In this document: piece after piece, positions 44,034-53,502 of the stretch
How positions within the stretch are numbered: the stretch's first letter is position 1
How the letters are laid out: each line of letters begins with the position of its first letter
Source: Acidobacteriota bacterium
GTDB taxonomy: Bacteria; Acidobacteriota; Terriglobia; Acidiferrales; UBA7541
Assembly (NCBI GenBank): GCA_013289825.1
Contig: JABCZF010000008.1
Location: forward strand, 62,001 to 126,000
Direction: 5' to 3'
Length of the DNA: 64,000 nucleotides
Notes under the pieces: generated by a model
What the model was told of the DNA's origin: nothing
Seen by the model: only the letters and a program-made list of their open reading frames with translations
Database searches by the model: none
Translations under genes and position numbers: made by a program

Positions 44034-44504
44034 GTGAATCGTCGCCTCAGTGTTCTACTCATCGTGCTTATTGTTGGTGGAGTTCTTATCGTTCGCGGGG
44101 CATTTTCGTCGCCCGAGCCGCAGACTACACGCAAGGTGTTCAACGCGCCGGAGAAAACCGTTCAAGCGCCTTACAGTGACGGAATTCTTGCGGGAAACAC
44201 ATTGTATTTGGCCGGGAGAATTGGGTTGGACCCGAAGACGGGGAAGCCGCCGGCGGAAATCGAGGATGAGATCAAGCTCATGCTTGATAGTTTGAAGGGT
44301 ACGCTGACGCAGGCGGGTATGACTATGGACGACCTGGTGTATGTGCAGATTGCTTGCACGGATTTGTCGCTCTTCGACAAATTCAACCCTATTTATAAGA
44401 GCTACTTCACGACCAAGGACTTCCCGGCGCGGGAATTCATTGGAGCGGGATCGCTGCTGCGCGGCGGGCACTTTGAACTGCAGGCGATCGCGGTTCGGCG
44501 CTAG
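44034..44504 (+). CDS. RidA/YjgF-family protein with N-terminal membrane anchor
   Basis: The 156-residue protein starts at a GTG with GGAGGG upstream. It has an N-terminal helix (LSVLLIVLIVGGVLIVRGAF, about 5-24) and then a RidA trimer fold: APEKTVQAPYSDGILAGNTLYLAGRIGLDPKTG, and VYVQIACTDLSLFDKFNPIYKSYF; the last part DFPAREFIGAGSLLRGGHFELQAIA stands where enzymes have the Arg that binds the imine intermediate (R-x-x-x). RidA hydrolyses reactive enamine/imine intermediates in the cytoplasm. An anchor or export signal is unusual. Confidence 0.85.
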   Translation: MNRRLSVLLIVLIVGGVLIVRGAFSSPEPQTTRKVFNAPEKTVQAPYSDGILAGNTLYLAGRIGLDPKTGKPPAEIEDEIKLMLDSLKGTLTQAGMTMDDLVYVQIACTDLSLFDKFNPIYKSYFTTKDFPAREFIGAGSLLRGGHFELQAIAVRR

Positions 44505-44542
44505 CGTGGACACTCGAACGCTGGAATTCGGGAGCGACGACC

Positions 44543-47031
44543 ATGGAAACCTTCTGGCGAAGCCTGCGCTATACCCTCCGCGTCCTCGGCAAGAATCCCG
44601 GCTTCACCTCCGTCGCGATTCTTTCCTTAGCCCTCAGCATCGGCGCAAACACCGCCATCTTCACTCTGATCAACGCCTTGTTTCTCCGTGGCCTCCCGGT
44701 CCGTCAACCGGAGCGCCTCGTTCAACTTTCTCCAATCCGTCAGGGAGACAAAATCACCTTTTCCTGTCCTATGTTCCGCGAAGTCGAACGCGGCCGACGG
44801 GTCTTCTCCTCTCTTATGGCCTGGAGCACGAACGCCCTCTGCAACGTCGAAGTCAACGGCATACTGGCCCAGGACCGCGTGCTCGCCGTTTCCGGCAACG
44901 CCTACTCCGTACTTGGCACAACTCCTCTTCTTGGCCGCTTGCTTACGCCTGACGATTCGAACCTCAGTGCCGGCGCAAATCCCCAAGTCGCGGTCATCGG
45001 CTATGAGTTTTGGCAACGCCAATTCGGCGCCGCCCCCGATGTCGTGCGTAAACAGATCCGTATCGAAGGCCATCCTTTCACAATCGTTGGCGTCACCCGC
45101 AAATGGTTCACCGGCCTCACAACCGGCGAGCCGCCCGAAATTACTGTTCCCCTCCCGGCCATACCTCTGATTACCCCTGGCAGCTTCGATCTGGAAAGCC
45201 GTGCGATCCTCTGGCTCTATCCCATTGGCCGCTTGAAGGACGGCGTCACCATCGAACAGGCTCGCGCTCAACTCCAATCGTTCTGGCCCGAGGTACTTCT
45301 CGCTTCGGCCTCGACGCCAGCTCCCGGTCTGCGGCGCCAGACCTTTCTTCTATGGGTCTCGACGTCTCACCCGCTGCAAAGGGAATCGCCAGCGGCGTAA
45401 GTTCTCAATTCGAGCGCCCTCTCTACATTCTCGCCGCAATCGTCGGACTGATCCTGGTTTTGGCTTGCGTGAATCTGGCAAACCTCATGCTCGCTCGCGC
45501 CGCCGCGCGCAGCCATGAAATGAGCGTGCGCGTCGCCATCGGCGCGAGCCGCGGCGCTCTGTTCGGTCAGGTTTTGGCTGAAAGCGTGGTGCTCTCTTTG
45601 ACTGGTGCGCTCCTCGGCCTGGCCTTTGCTTTTTGGGGCAGCCATGCGCTCGTGCTGCTCATGACCGAAGGAACCTTGGTTCCTGTATCACTCGATCTGA
45701 GTCCTGATCTCCGCGTCCTCGCTCTCACTCTTTCGGTTGCCGCCCTGACCGGGATTCTTTTCGGGCTGGCACCAGCGTGGCGTTGCTCTTGTCAAGATCC
45801 CGCTTCTGTCCTTCAACAAAACGCACAGAGGCTCGGCGGCGGCTCGGCCAAACTCGGCAAATCGCTCATCGTCGCTCAAGTCGCGCTTTCGCTCGTACTG
45901 CTCCTCGGCGCTGGTCTCTTCCTCCGCAGCTTCGAGCGCCTCCGTTCCGTCAACCTCGGCTTCGACGAATCGCGCTTACTCCAAATCACTCTGAACCCGC
46001 GGCCTGGGGGTTACGACAATCTGGACATGGCTAGCTATCACAAACAACTATTGCAGCGAATTGCTGGAATACCCGGAGTCAGCTCGGTTAGCTATGCGAA
46101 TTTCTCCATCCCCAGTCCGCAAGTCTGGCATGAAACCGTTTCCAGGTCGTCAGCCGACGTAAGTATGGGGGTCCACTTCCTCGCAAATGGAGCAATGGTC
46201 TCGCCGCATTTGTTAGAGACGCTCGCAATTCCATTGTTGGACGGCCGCGAATTTGATGAGACGGCCGATCAGAAGCATCCTCGCGTTGCCGTCGTAAGCA
46301 AGAGCCTCGCGCAGCGTCTGTTTCCAGATGGCCAGGCCATTGGAAAAGGCATCCGTTTCGGTTTCTTGCCCGATTTTCAAAACATCGAAATAGTCGGCAT
46401 CGCCGCGGATGCCCGGATTTTAGATTTGCGTGATGCTGCTCCGCCGTTGGTGTATTTCTCTTATCTCCAGGGTCTCCAACAATGGGGTGAGGTCCAGAGA
46501 GGCGATCTTTTCGTGCGGGCCGGCGGTCCCGCCGAAGCTCTGGCCAAAGCCGTCGGCCACGAGATCGAATCGCTCGGCCACGAATACGCGCTGGAAACAA
46601 AGACCGTTCAGCAAACCACCAGCCAGGCGCTCACCGAAGAGCGCGTGACGGCTCTCCTCTCCGCTTTCTTCGCCGCCCTCGCCCTGCTGCTCGCTTGCAT
46701 CGGCCTCTATGGACTGATGTCAGACGCCGTCACGCGCCGTACCCGCGAAATCGGCATTCGTGTCGCTGTAGGAGCGCGGCGGCAAAATGTTCTTTGGCTC
46801 GTCCTCCGGGAAACGCTCGCGCTGGCCCTCGGCGGCATAGCCATCGGCATCCCGTCCGCCCTGGCCGCCACCCGCCTAATCGCCAGCATGCTCTTTGGCC
46901 TTTCCCCAAGCGATCTCTCAACCATAACCTCGGTCTCCCTTCTGCTCCTCCTCGTAGCGCTCTTGGCAGGCTATCTCCCGGCTCGCCGGGCCTCCGCTAT
47001 CGACCCCATCGTGGCCCTCCGCAGAGAGTGA
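44543..47031 (+). pseudogene. MacB/FtsX-type ABC transporter permease (ADOP-like), frameshifted
   Basis: Two frames make one protein of about 830 residues. The first (44543-45400) starts METFWRSLRYTLRVLGKNPGF with the family's first helix (AILSLALSIGANTAIFTLI) and a periplasmic MacB_PCD domain (to LRRQTFLL). The second frame then continues as SMGLDVSPAAKG, followed by the FtsX helices LYILAAIVGLILVLACVNLANLMLARAAAR, a second MacB_PCD-like domain and the final FtsX block ending GYLPARRASAIDPIVALRRE. The shift is near 45347, in TTTCTTCTATG: one extra T would restore a continuous protein. Either a recent mutation or a sequencing error. There is no ATPase gene next to it. The ATG has GGGAGCGA upstream. 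Confidence 0.75.
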
Positions 47032-47614
47032 GTAACTCGCGAAGGCTCGAGCGGCGGCAGACCTGGCCCTGGCCTAGCGTAGCCGGTGTGAGCGCAACTT
47101 GCGGGAGCGTTCGCTATCTCGAGAAGCGGTTTGTTCGCGCCCCGCTCAGCGGGTGCTACTAGGCAAGCCGCGGCATGCGGGAGAGAGCGCTTCTACGCAA
47201 TTCGATTCCCCCGTTCTCACCTGGGCAGACGATTCCATACTGCGCGCGACTGGATGTGCACTGCCAAGCGAGAGCCTTCCGACGGACGAGCCACCAAGAT
47301 TTTGGAAGCGCTTGGGAGTGGGAAAAGCGAGCACGGTGATCATTTGGGCTGCGAGTGAATTCCGGGAAGTGGGGGTGGCCGGGCCAACCAAAGTCAAAAG
47401 CAGAGGAAGGAAGCAGCTGTAAAATGAATGACCACATATTGGCACTCTGTTTTCGATTATATGATGTCATTAGCCGATATATTGGCTCATCAATTGCCCT
47501 CCATTTTTCATGTTCGCCCTTAAAGCATTTAAAATGAGCAGCTTAATTATTTATAAGAATTAACATCCGATGGAGGCCTTAGTGCACCTACCAAACACCG
47601 ACAAGGCAAATACA
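47032..47614. other. Intergenic region upstream of the efflux operon
   Basis: No gene supported in this 580-bp stretch. From about 47430 the sequence becomes AT-rich, with a 16-bp near-palindrome AGCCGATATATTGGCT (47472-47487) that could be an operator or hold a -10 element for the efflux genes. Confidence 0.45.
47472..47487. promoter_or_regulatory. Near-perfect palindrome upstream of the efflux operon
   Basis: AGCCGATATATTGGCT differs from its own reverse complement at one symmetric pair (AGCCRATATATYGGCT). It lies about 130 bp upstream of the STAS-TolC start codon in an AT-rich stretch, as expected for a TetR/MarR-type site. No such regulator gene is in the window. Confidence 0.4.
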
Positions 47615-49273
47615 ATGTTGAGAATTACAACAGAAAAGAAACGTGGCAAGACGGTGTTGAGCGTCGAAGGACGCCTGGCAGGACCCTGGGTTGAGGCCCT
47701 CGAGCAGTGCTGGCGCACCCGGGCGCCGGAGGAGAAATTCAGTGTGGATTTGTGCGGCGTGAGCTTCATCGATGCGGCGGGCAAGGCGCTACTGAAAGAG
47801 ATCCACGAGCAAGGCGGAAAGCTGATTGCAGAAGGGTGCCTGAATGAAGCCATCGTCCAGGAGATCGCTGGGCGGGAACGGAGCGGGAAGACCGGCTGCT
47901 GGGGCCGCAAGAAAGGCTCGCACATTATTTTCTATGTGGCGTTTTTCAGCTTGCTGGTGACGCCGGCGATGGCCCGCGCACAGGGAACCTCGAAGCAGAA
48001 TCGGCTGCCTGGGGATGCGCCGGGCGGAGTGCTGCGATTGACTCTGGATCAGGCGGTGAACCTGGCGTTGAAACAGAATCCCACGACACGGATTGCGATT
48101 TTGACGGCGGCCGAAAGCGTCGAGGACCGCAAGGTGGCGCGGGCGGCTTTGCTGCCGCAGGCGAGCTTGAACGTTACGGATGCCGTGGAGCGCATCAACC
48201 TTCAGGCATTTCTTGGGAAGAAAATACCGGGATTTCCTGAACATGGCGGACCGTTCCAGGTTTTCTCGGCGGGGCCGGGATTCAGCGCGCCGGTGTTTGA
48301 TTTGACGTTGTTTCGGCGGTATCAAGCCGCGCGGGAAACGGCCATTGCCGGCAAGGCCGACAGTCTTTCGACGCGGGAGCAGGTGATTCTGCTGGTGGTG
48401 TCACAGTACATCGGGACGCTGCGGGCGGTGGCCAATGTCGAAGCGTCGCAGTCGCGCGTGGAGTTGGCGCAGGCGCTTTATGACCAAGCGGCAGACGTGC
48501 AGAAGGAAGGAGTTGGGACGGGCATTGATACGCTGCGCGCGAACGTGGAACTGCAGAACGAGAAACAGAGACTGCTCGAGGCGCAGGCCGACCGCGACAC
48601 ATCGCTTTTTGGACTTAGCAAGCTGCTGAATCTGGACCCACGGCAGGACATCGAATTGGCGGATTCGCTGAGCTTTTTCGATACGCCGCAGCCGGAAATC
48701 GCGGCGAGCATCGAATCGGCGCTGGGCGAAAGGCAGGAGTGGAAGGCTTTGGTGGAGCGTCTGAAAGCCGCGGGATTGGAAAAGAAGGCTTCCCAGGATT
48801 CGCGGCTGCCGACGCTGAACTTCAGCGGCAATTGGGCCTATGAAGGCAGCTCGTCGACGACGGGGATTCCGACTTATACGTATCAAGGGGGTGTGAGCGT
48901 GCCGATATTTACGGGCGGGCGGATTCGCGCGGAGATCGTGAAGGCGGATTTGGAGATTCAGAAATTGCAGCAGCAGGAAGCCGATTTGAGAAATCAGATC
49001 GCGTTGGACGTGAAGACGGCGCTCATCAATTTGGCTTCGGCACGGAGCCAGGTGGTGGTAGCGAATTTAGGGGTGCAGCTTTCGAAAGAAGAAGTGGATC
49101 AGGCGCGGGACCGGTTCAAGGCGGGTGTGGCGAACAATATCGAAGTCATCCAGGCGCAGGATTCTCTGGCGCGCGCGAACGATAACCAGATCGCGGCGCT
49201 TTACCGGTTCAATCAGGGGCGCGCGGACTATGCGCGATCGATTGGGCAAATGGAAAGAGTCTACTCGAAGTGA
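47615..49273 (+). CDS. STAS-like domain fused to a TolC-family outer-membrane efflux protein
   Basis: From MLRITTEKKRGKTVLSVEGR the product has 552 residues. Residues 1-88 look like a STAS/anti-anti-sigma domain (SVDLCGVSFIDAAGKALLKEI), but where regulators have a phosphorylatable Ser after ID, it has Ala-Ala. Residues 103-122 (HIIFYVAFFSLLVTPAMARA) look like a Sec signal peptide. Residues 130-552 are a TolC-type OEP: LTLDQAVNLALKQNPTTRIA, two long coiled-coil repeats and a C-terminal ASARSQVVVANLGVQLSKEEVDQARDRFKAG. A GTG at 47936 inside the signal region could start a separate TolC. A further in-frame ATG lies at 47570. The genes for the adaptor and MFS pump follow directly. Confidence 0.8.
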   Translation: MLRITTEKKRGKTVLSVEGRLAGPWVEALEQCWRTRAPEEKFSVDLCGVSFIDAAGKALLKEIHEQGGKLIAEGCLNEAIVQEIAGRERSGKTGCWGRKKGSHIIFYVAFFSLLVTPAMARAQGTSKQNRLPGDAPGGVLRLTLDQAVNLALKQNPTTRIAILTAAESVEDRKVARAALLPQASLNVTDAVERINLQAFLGKKIPGFPEHGGPFQVFSAGPGFSAPVFDLTLFRRYQAARETAIAGKADSLSTREQVILLVVSQYIGTLRAVANVEASQSRVELAQALYDQAADVQKEGVGTGIDTLRANVELQNEKQRLLEAQADRDTSLFGLSKLLNLDPRQDIELADSLSFFDTPQPEIAASIESALGERQEWKALVERLKAAGLEKKASQDSRLPTLNFSGNWAYEGSSSTTGIPTYTYQGGVSVPIFTGGRIRAEIVKADLEIQKLQQQEADLRNQIALDVKTALINLASARSQVVVANLGVQLSKEEVDQARDRFKAGVANNIEVIQAQDSLARANDNQIAALYRFNQGRADYARSIGQMERVYSK

Positions 49274-49282
49274 GAGGAACCA

Positions 49283-50581
49283 ATGAGCATTGAGATCGAG
49301 GTAGGCCTAGAAAACGCGACAAGAGTGCGGCCGGTCGTGGAAGTAGTCCCGTTGGAGAAAGAAGCCAAGGGATTTGCGAATCCAAAGGTGCAGCGACTGG
49401 CGATCCTTGGCGGCGTGGTGCTGATCGCCGCGGTCGCGGGATTGTTCTTCTACTACCACAACCGGGAAAGCACGGATGACGCGCAGATCGACGGGCACAT
49501 CACGCCGATCGCTTCGAAGATTTACGGGAAAGTGGCGAACGTCTTGGTGGACGACAACCAGGCGGTGAAAGCCGGACAAGTTCTGGTGAAGATCGATCCG
49601 CGCGATTATCAGGCTGCGGTGGATCAGGCCAAAGCGGCACTGGATTTGGCGGAAGGCGAGGCCCGCTCAGCGGGAGTGGACGTTCCGAGGACGGCGGAAA
49701 ACGTGGCGAGCGGGAGTTCCGGCGCGGACGCGCAATTGCTGGAAGCGCAGGCGGACGTAGCGAAAGCGCAAGCGACTTACGAACAGGCGCAAACGGCGGA
49801 TTTGGCGTATGCGCAAGCGAACGTGAACAAGAGCATGGCCAACGCGGCACTGGCACAGGCGGATTTGGCGCGGTACAAGCCGCTAATGGAACGGGACGAG
49901 ATTTCGAAGCAGCAGTACGACGCGGCAAAGGCCAATGCCGACGGGACGGCGAGCGCCCTAAAGGCGGACCAGCAAAAACTGGTGCAAGCGCAGCGGAATG
50001 TGGAAGTGGTGAAGGCCCAACTGGACGCGGCCAAGGCACGGGTGCTGGAGGCGCGCGCCGGAGTAGAAGGAGCGCAGGCCAACAAAAAGCAGGTGGGCAT
50101 GCGTACGGCGGATGCCCAGGCCAAAGTGGCAAAGGCCGCGCAGGCGCGCGCGGCGCTGGACGCGGCGCAATTGAATCTGAGCTACACGGAGGTGGTTGCT
50201 CCAGTGGACGGTGTGGCCACGCACAAGCAAGTCGAGACCGGACAGATCGTGCAAGCGGGGCAGGGATTGCTGATGGTGGTGCCGCTGCAAGATGTGTGGG
50301 TAACGGCGAATTACAAAGAGACGCAACTGAAATACATGAAGCCGGGGCAGAAGGCGGAAGTGAAAGTCGATACGTATGGAATGACCTTCAGCGGGCACGT
50401 GGATTCGATTGCTGGGGCGACCGGTGGAGTGCTGAGTTTGCTGCCGCCGGAAAACGCGACTGGAAATTACGTGAAGGTGGTGCAGCGCATACCGGTGAAG
50501 ATCGTGCTGGACCCCATTCCGCCGGACAAAGCGGTGTTGCGGCCGGGGATGAATGTGGACGCCACGGTCATTACGAAGTAG
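49283..50581 (+). CDS. HlyD/EmrA-type membrane-fusion protein
   Basis: The 432-residue adaptor has a cytoplasmic N-terminus, one membrane helix (about 38-57, LAILGGVVLIAAVAGLFFYY), the lipoyl half-motif TDDAQIDGHITPIASKIYGKV, a long Ala/Gln/Lys-rich coiled coil (about 105-295, with repeated AQA and AKA) and the second lipoyl half with LNLSYTEVVAPVDGVATHK, then a barrel (VWVTANYKETQLKYMKPGQ). It links the MFS pump to the TolC channel. It starts nine bases after the STAS-TolC stop, and the EmrB-like gene follows 162 bp later. Confidence 0.92.
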   Translation: MSIEIEVGLENATRVRPVVEVVPLEKEAKGFANPKVQRLAILGGVVLIAAVAGLFFYYHNRESTDDAQIDGHITPIASKIYGKVANVLVDDNQAVKAGQVLVKIDPRDYQAAVDQAKAALDLAEGEARSAGVDVPRTAENVASGSSGADAQLLEAQADVAKAQATYEQAQTADLAYAQANVNKSMANAALAQADLARYKPLMERDEISKQQYDAAKANADGTASALKADQQKLVQAQRNVEVVKAQLDAAKARVLEARAGVEGAQANKKQVGMRTADAQAKVAKAAQARAALDAAQLNLSYTEVVAPVDGVATHKQVETGQIVQAGQGLLMVVPLQDVWVTANYKETQLKYMKPGQKAEVKVDTYGMTFSGHVDSIAGATGGVLSLLPPENATGNYVKVVQRIPVKIVLDPIPPDKAVLRPGMNVDATVITK

Positions 50582-50743
50582 TGCGGACGAACTGACGTGG
50601 TGCGAAATGGGGGCAGCGCTTGGAGCTACGGCGAGATTCGCGATGGAGAGGAATAGAGAAAGTCAGTTGGGCGGTCATACGTATTAACTGATAGAGGGTT
50701 AGCGGACCCGCGCGGAGCGTAAGGGAACGAGATAGAACCAGCG

Positions 50744-52333
50744 ATGCGAAGCAGACTACTAGCCAAGTTGAGGATGCCGGACGGGTCGATCAACCCGTGG
50801 GTGATCGCCGTGACGGTGACGCTGGCGACGTTCATGGAGGTGCTGGACACCTCGATCGCCAACGTTGCGCTGCCGCACATTTCCGGGAATTTGTCGGCGG
50901 GAGCGGACGAATCGACGTGGGTACTGACGTCGTACCTGGTCTCAAACGCGATTGTGTTGCCGCTTTCGGGATGGCTTTCCGGGTTGATCGGGCGGAAACG
51001 GTTTTACATGTCTTGCGTGGCGCTTTTTACGGTGAGTTCGTTCTTGTGCGGGCTTGCGCCGAGCCTGGGCGTGCTGGTGTTCTTCCGGATTTTGCAGGGT
51101 GCCGGCGGGGGAGGATTGCAGCCCAGCGAGCAGGCGATTTTGAATGACACCTTCCCGCTGGCGAAACGCGGGATGGCCTTCGCGGTTTACGGGATTGCGG
51201 TGGTGGTAGCGCCAACAATCGGGCCATGGCTGGGCGGATGGATAACGGACAATTTTTCGTGGAGATGGATTTTTTATATCAACGTGCCGGTGGGAATTAT
51301 TTCGCTGCTGCTGACTTCGGTGCTGATTTCAGATCCGCCGCACATGAAGAAGGCCGACATCAAGAGCGGATTCCGGATCGACTACATCGGAATTGGGTTG
51401 ATCAGCCTGGGCTTGGGCAGCATGCAGATTGTCTTGGACAAGGGTCAGCGCGACGACTGGTTGGCTTCTGGATTCATCCAGGTTTTCTTTGCCTTGATGC
51501 TGATCGGGATTATCGCCGGGATTATTTGGGAGTGGAGGCACAAGGAGCCGGTCGTCGATTTGAAGATGCTGAAGGACCGGAACTTCGCGATCTCCACGGT
51601 GGCGATGTTTTTCCTGGGATTCGTGCTGTACTCGAGCACGGTGCTGATTCCGCAGTTTTTGCAGGAGATGCTGGGGTACACCGCAGAGCTTGCAGGGAAG
51701 GCTCTATCGCCCGGCGGCGCGGTCATCATGCTGATGATGCCTGTCGTCGGAATTCTGGTGTCAAAGGTGGATACGCGGATTCTGATTACCTTTGGGTGCA
51801 CGGTTTGCGCCATGGCGCTGTTCTGGATGGCGGGCTGGGATTTGGGGCTCGACTACAGCCATGCGGTGCGCGCGCGGATGCTGCAGAGTTTTGGATTGGC
51901 GTTTTTGTTTATCCCCATCAACGTGGCGGCGTTTGCGTACGTGCCCAGAGAAAAGACGAACATGGGGACGGGCATCATCAATCTGGCGCGAAACATTGGG
52001 GCCAGCGTGGGAATTGCGACCGTTACGACCATGCTGGAGCGGCGGACGCAGTTTCACCAGGCGCATTTGGTGGAGAGCGTGAATAGTTTGAATCCGGCAC
52101 TGCTGAAGATGACAAATGGAAACACGGCGCGTCTAATATCCTACGGGTCGAGTACTTCGCATGCGGCGCTGCAGGCGAAGGGCATGGTTTACAACCTGGT
52201 GCAAGCCCAGTCGGCGATGCTGGCTTTCATCGACAACTTCAAGATGTTGGGCGTGGTATTCCTGGCAGTCATCCCAGTCTTGTTGATGATGAGGAAACCG
52301 AGAGTGCCTGCCGGAGGTGTTCCGGCGCACTGA
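50744..52333 (+). CDS. EmrB/DHA2-family MFS multidrug exporter
   Basis: The 529-residue protein has 14 predicted helices and the DHA2 signatures: helix 1 with FMEVLDTSIANVALPHI, WVLTSYLVSNAIVLPL, SGLIGRKRFYMSC (motif A), RILQGAGGGGLQPSEQAIL (motif B) and VAPTIGPWLGGWI (motif C). It exports drugs or hydrophobic compounds by proton antiport. With the EmrA-like adaptor and the STAS-TolC protein it forms a tripartite system spanning both membranes. Gene order channel-adaptor-pump is complete. An ECF sigma factor gene follows after 97 bp. Confidence 0.93.
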   Translation: MRSRLLAKLRMPDGSINPWVIAVTVTLATFMEVLDTSIANVALPHISGNLSAGADESTWVLTSYLVSNAIVLPLSGWLSGLIGRKRFYMSCVALFTVSSFLCGLAPSLGVLVFFRILQGAGGGGLQPSEQAILNDTFPLAKRGMAFAVYGIAVVVAPTIGPWLGGWITDNFSWRWIFYINVPVGIISLLLTSVLISDPPHMKKADIKSGFRIDYIGIGLISLGLGSMQIVLDKGQRDDWLASGFIQVFFALMLIGIIAGIIWEWRHKEPVVDLKMLKDRNFAISTVAMFFLGFVLYSSTVLIPQFLQEMLGYTAELAGKALSPGGAVIMLMMPVVGILVSKVDTRILITFGCTVCAMALFWMAGWDLGLDYSHAVRARMLQSFGLAFLFIPINVAAFAYVPREKTNMGTGIINLARNIGASVGIATVTTMLERRTQFHQAHLVESVNSLNPALLKMTNGNTARLISYGSSTSHAALQAKGMVYNLVQAQSAMLAFIDNFKMLGVVFLAVIPVLLMMRKPRVPAGGVPAH

Positions 52334-52430
52334 AGCACGAAGGTGTCCATGCATCTGGTGAGCGAGATTTTTGTAGCGATTTTTTGCACCGACTTCTTGC
52401 AGTGACTTTGTGCAGTAATGGGGGGAGACC

Positions 52431-53102
52431 ATGGCGACACAAGCGGCAGTAACGACTCAAACAGCAGTGGCAATGCAATTCAACGAAGACAAACTGATCC
52501 GCGCCGGGCAGAGGGGCGATGCGCAGGCCGTGGAGACGTTGTTCCGGCGTTACCAGCGGCCGCTGTTTCAGACGGCGTTACGCGTCCTCGGCAATACCGA
52601 AGATGCTGAAGATGCTTTGCAAGACGGGCTGCTCTCCGCTTACCGCAACATGAAGCGCTTTGAAGGGCGGTCGCAGTTTTCGACGTGGCTGACGCGCATC
52701 GTGATTAATGCGGCGCTCATGAGGCGGCGCAGCGCGAAGGCCCGGCCGGCGGTTTCGCTGGACGAACCTCCGCGTGAAGACGAGCTGCCGATTGCGGAGC
52801 GCTTCGCGGCCGAGGGACCGAACCCGGAGCAGGTATTTGCCGGAACGGAGCTACGGGAGATCATCAGCGAAAACCTCGATGAACTTTCGCCGCTTTTGCG
52901 CACAGCGTTTGTGCTGCGCGAAGTGGAGGGCTATTCGACAGGCGAAGCGGCGAAGAAGCTCGGAGTCACCGAGAACACGCTGAAGGCGCGGTTGTGGCGC
53001 GCGCGGCATCAGCTGGCTGAGCGGCTTGGGCAGCGCCTGCGACGGATCAAGGACGACATGGCCGGCGGCGGAATGGGCGACGCCGAGTGCAGCTATTGCT
53101 GA
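52431..53102 (+). CDS. ECF-type RNA polymerase sigma factor
   Basis: The 223-residue protein has an extra N-terminal tail, then sigma region 2 (LIRAGQRGDAQAVETLFRRYQRPLFQTALRVLG with DAEDALQDGLLSAYRNMKRFEGRSQFSTWLTRI), a linker with EDELPIAERF, and region 4 (LSPLLRTAFVLREVEGYSTGEAAKKLGVTENTLKARLWRARHQL). The C-terminus ends AECSYC. ECF factors direct RNA polymerase to specific promoters, usually under an anti-sigma factor; none is encoded beside it here. It lies 97 bp after the EmrB-like gene in the same direction and may be co-transcribed. GGGGGAG precedes the ATG. A terminator follows. Confidence 0.9.
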   Translation: MATQAAVTTQTAVAMQFNEDKLIRAGQRGDAQAVETLFRRYQRPLFQTALRVLGNTEDAEDALQDGLLSAYRNMKRFEGRSQFSTWLTRIVINAALMRRRSAKARPAVSLDEPPREDELPIAERFAAEGPNPEQVFAGTELREIISENLDELSPLLRTAFVLREVEGYSTGEAAKKLGVTENTLKARLWRARHQLAERLGQRLRRIKDDMAGGGMGDAECSYC

Positions 53103-53147
53103 AGGGCTGAAGCAGCCACGCCCAGAAGTAACGAATCGATGTGCGCA

Positions 53148-53176
53148 GGGCCGGCGAGATTTGCTGGCCCTTTTTT
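53148..53176 (+). terminator. Rho-independent terminator after the sigma factor gene
   Basis: GGGCCGGC pairs with GCTGGCCC (seven of eight) around a short loop and is followed by six T. It ends the efflux/sigma transcript about 45 bp after the stop. Confidence 0.75.
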
Positions 53177-53502
53177 CGTGTGCCTGGCATGTTCGAGTCC
53201 TGGCAAGAGGACTCGGGTCGGGGCTTGACTGTTAGCCCTTGACCAGCAGAAAGAAAAGAACCGGCGAGACACACCGTGTTCTGTGAGAGCAGAAGGGCAT
53301 AGCCAAGACTTACGGACCGATTGTCTGGATTGGTGGATCCATGTTCGGCTACTTATTCGGCGGCTCCAACTGTAATTGTACGAACTGGAGAAGCTGATCG
53401 CGAAGCCCCACAAATCGAGGCTCACGATAATGTGGGCGGCGGGACCTTCCCGCCACGTTTACGGGGAGCTACGCGGTGTTCAAACGGACTCGTTCGGAGT
53501 TA
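53177..53502. other. Intergenic region between convergent genes
   Basis: No gene is supported. GGCGGGACCTTCCCGCC (about 53437-53453) is a small hairpin on the 3' side of the BlaR1-like gene and may end its transcript from the minus strand, but there is no T-run. Confidence 0.4.

Noticed and set aside
47032..47614. Short frames between the MacB-like permease and the efflux operon
   Set aside because: No ribosome sites or family features; the region becomes AT-rich and looks regulatory.
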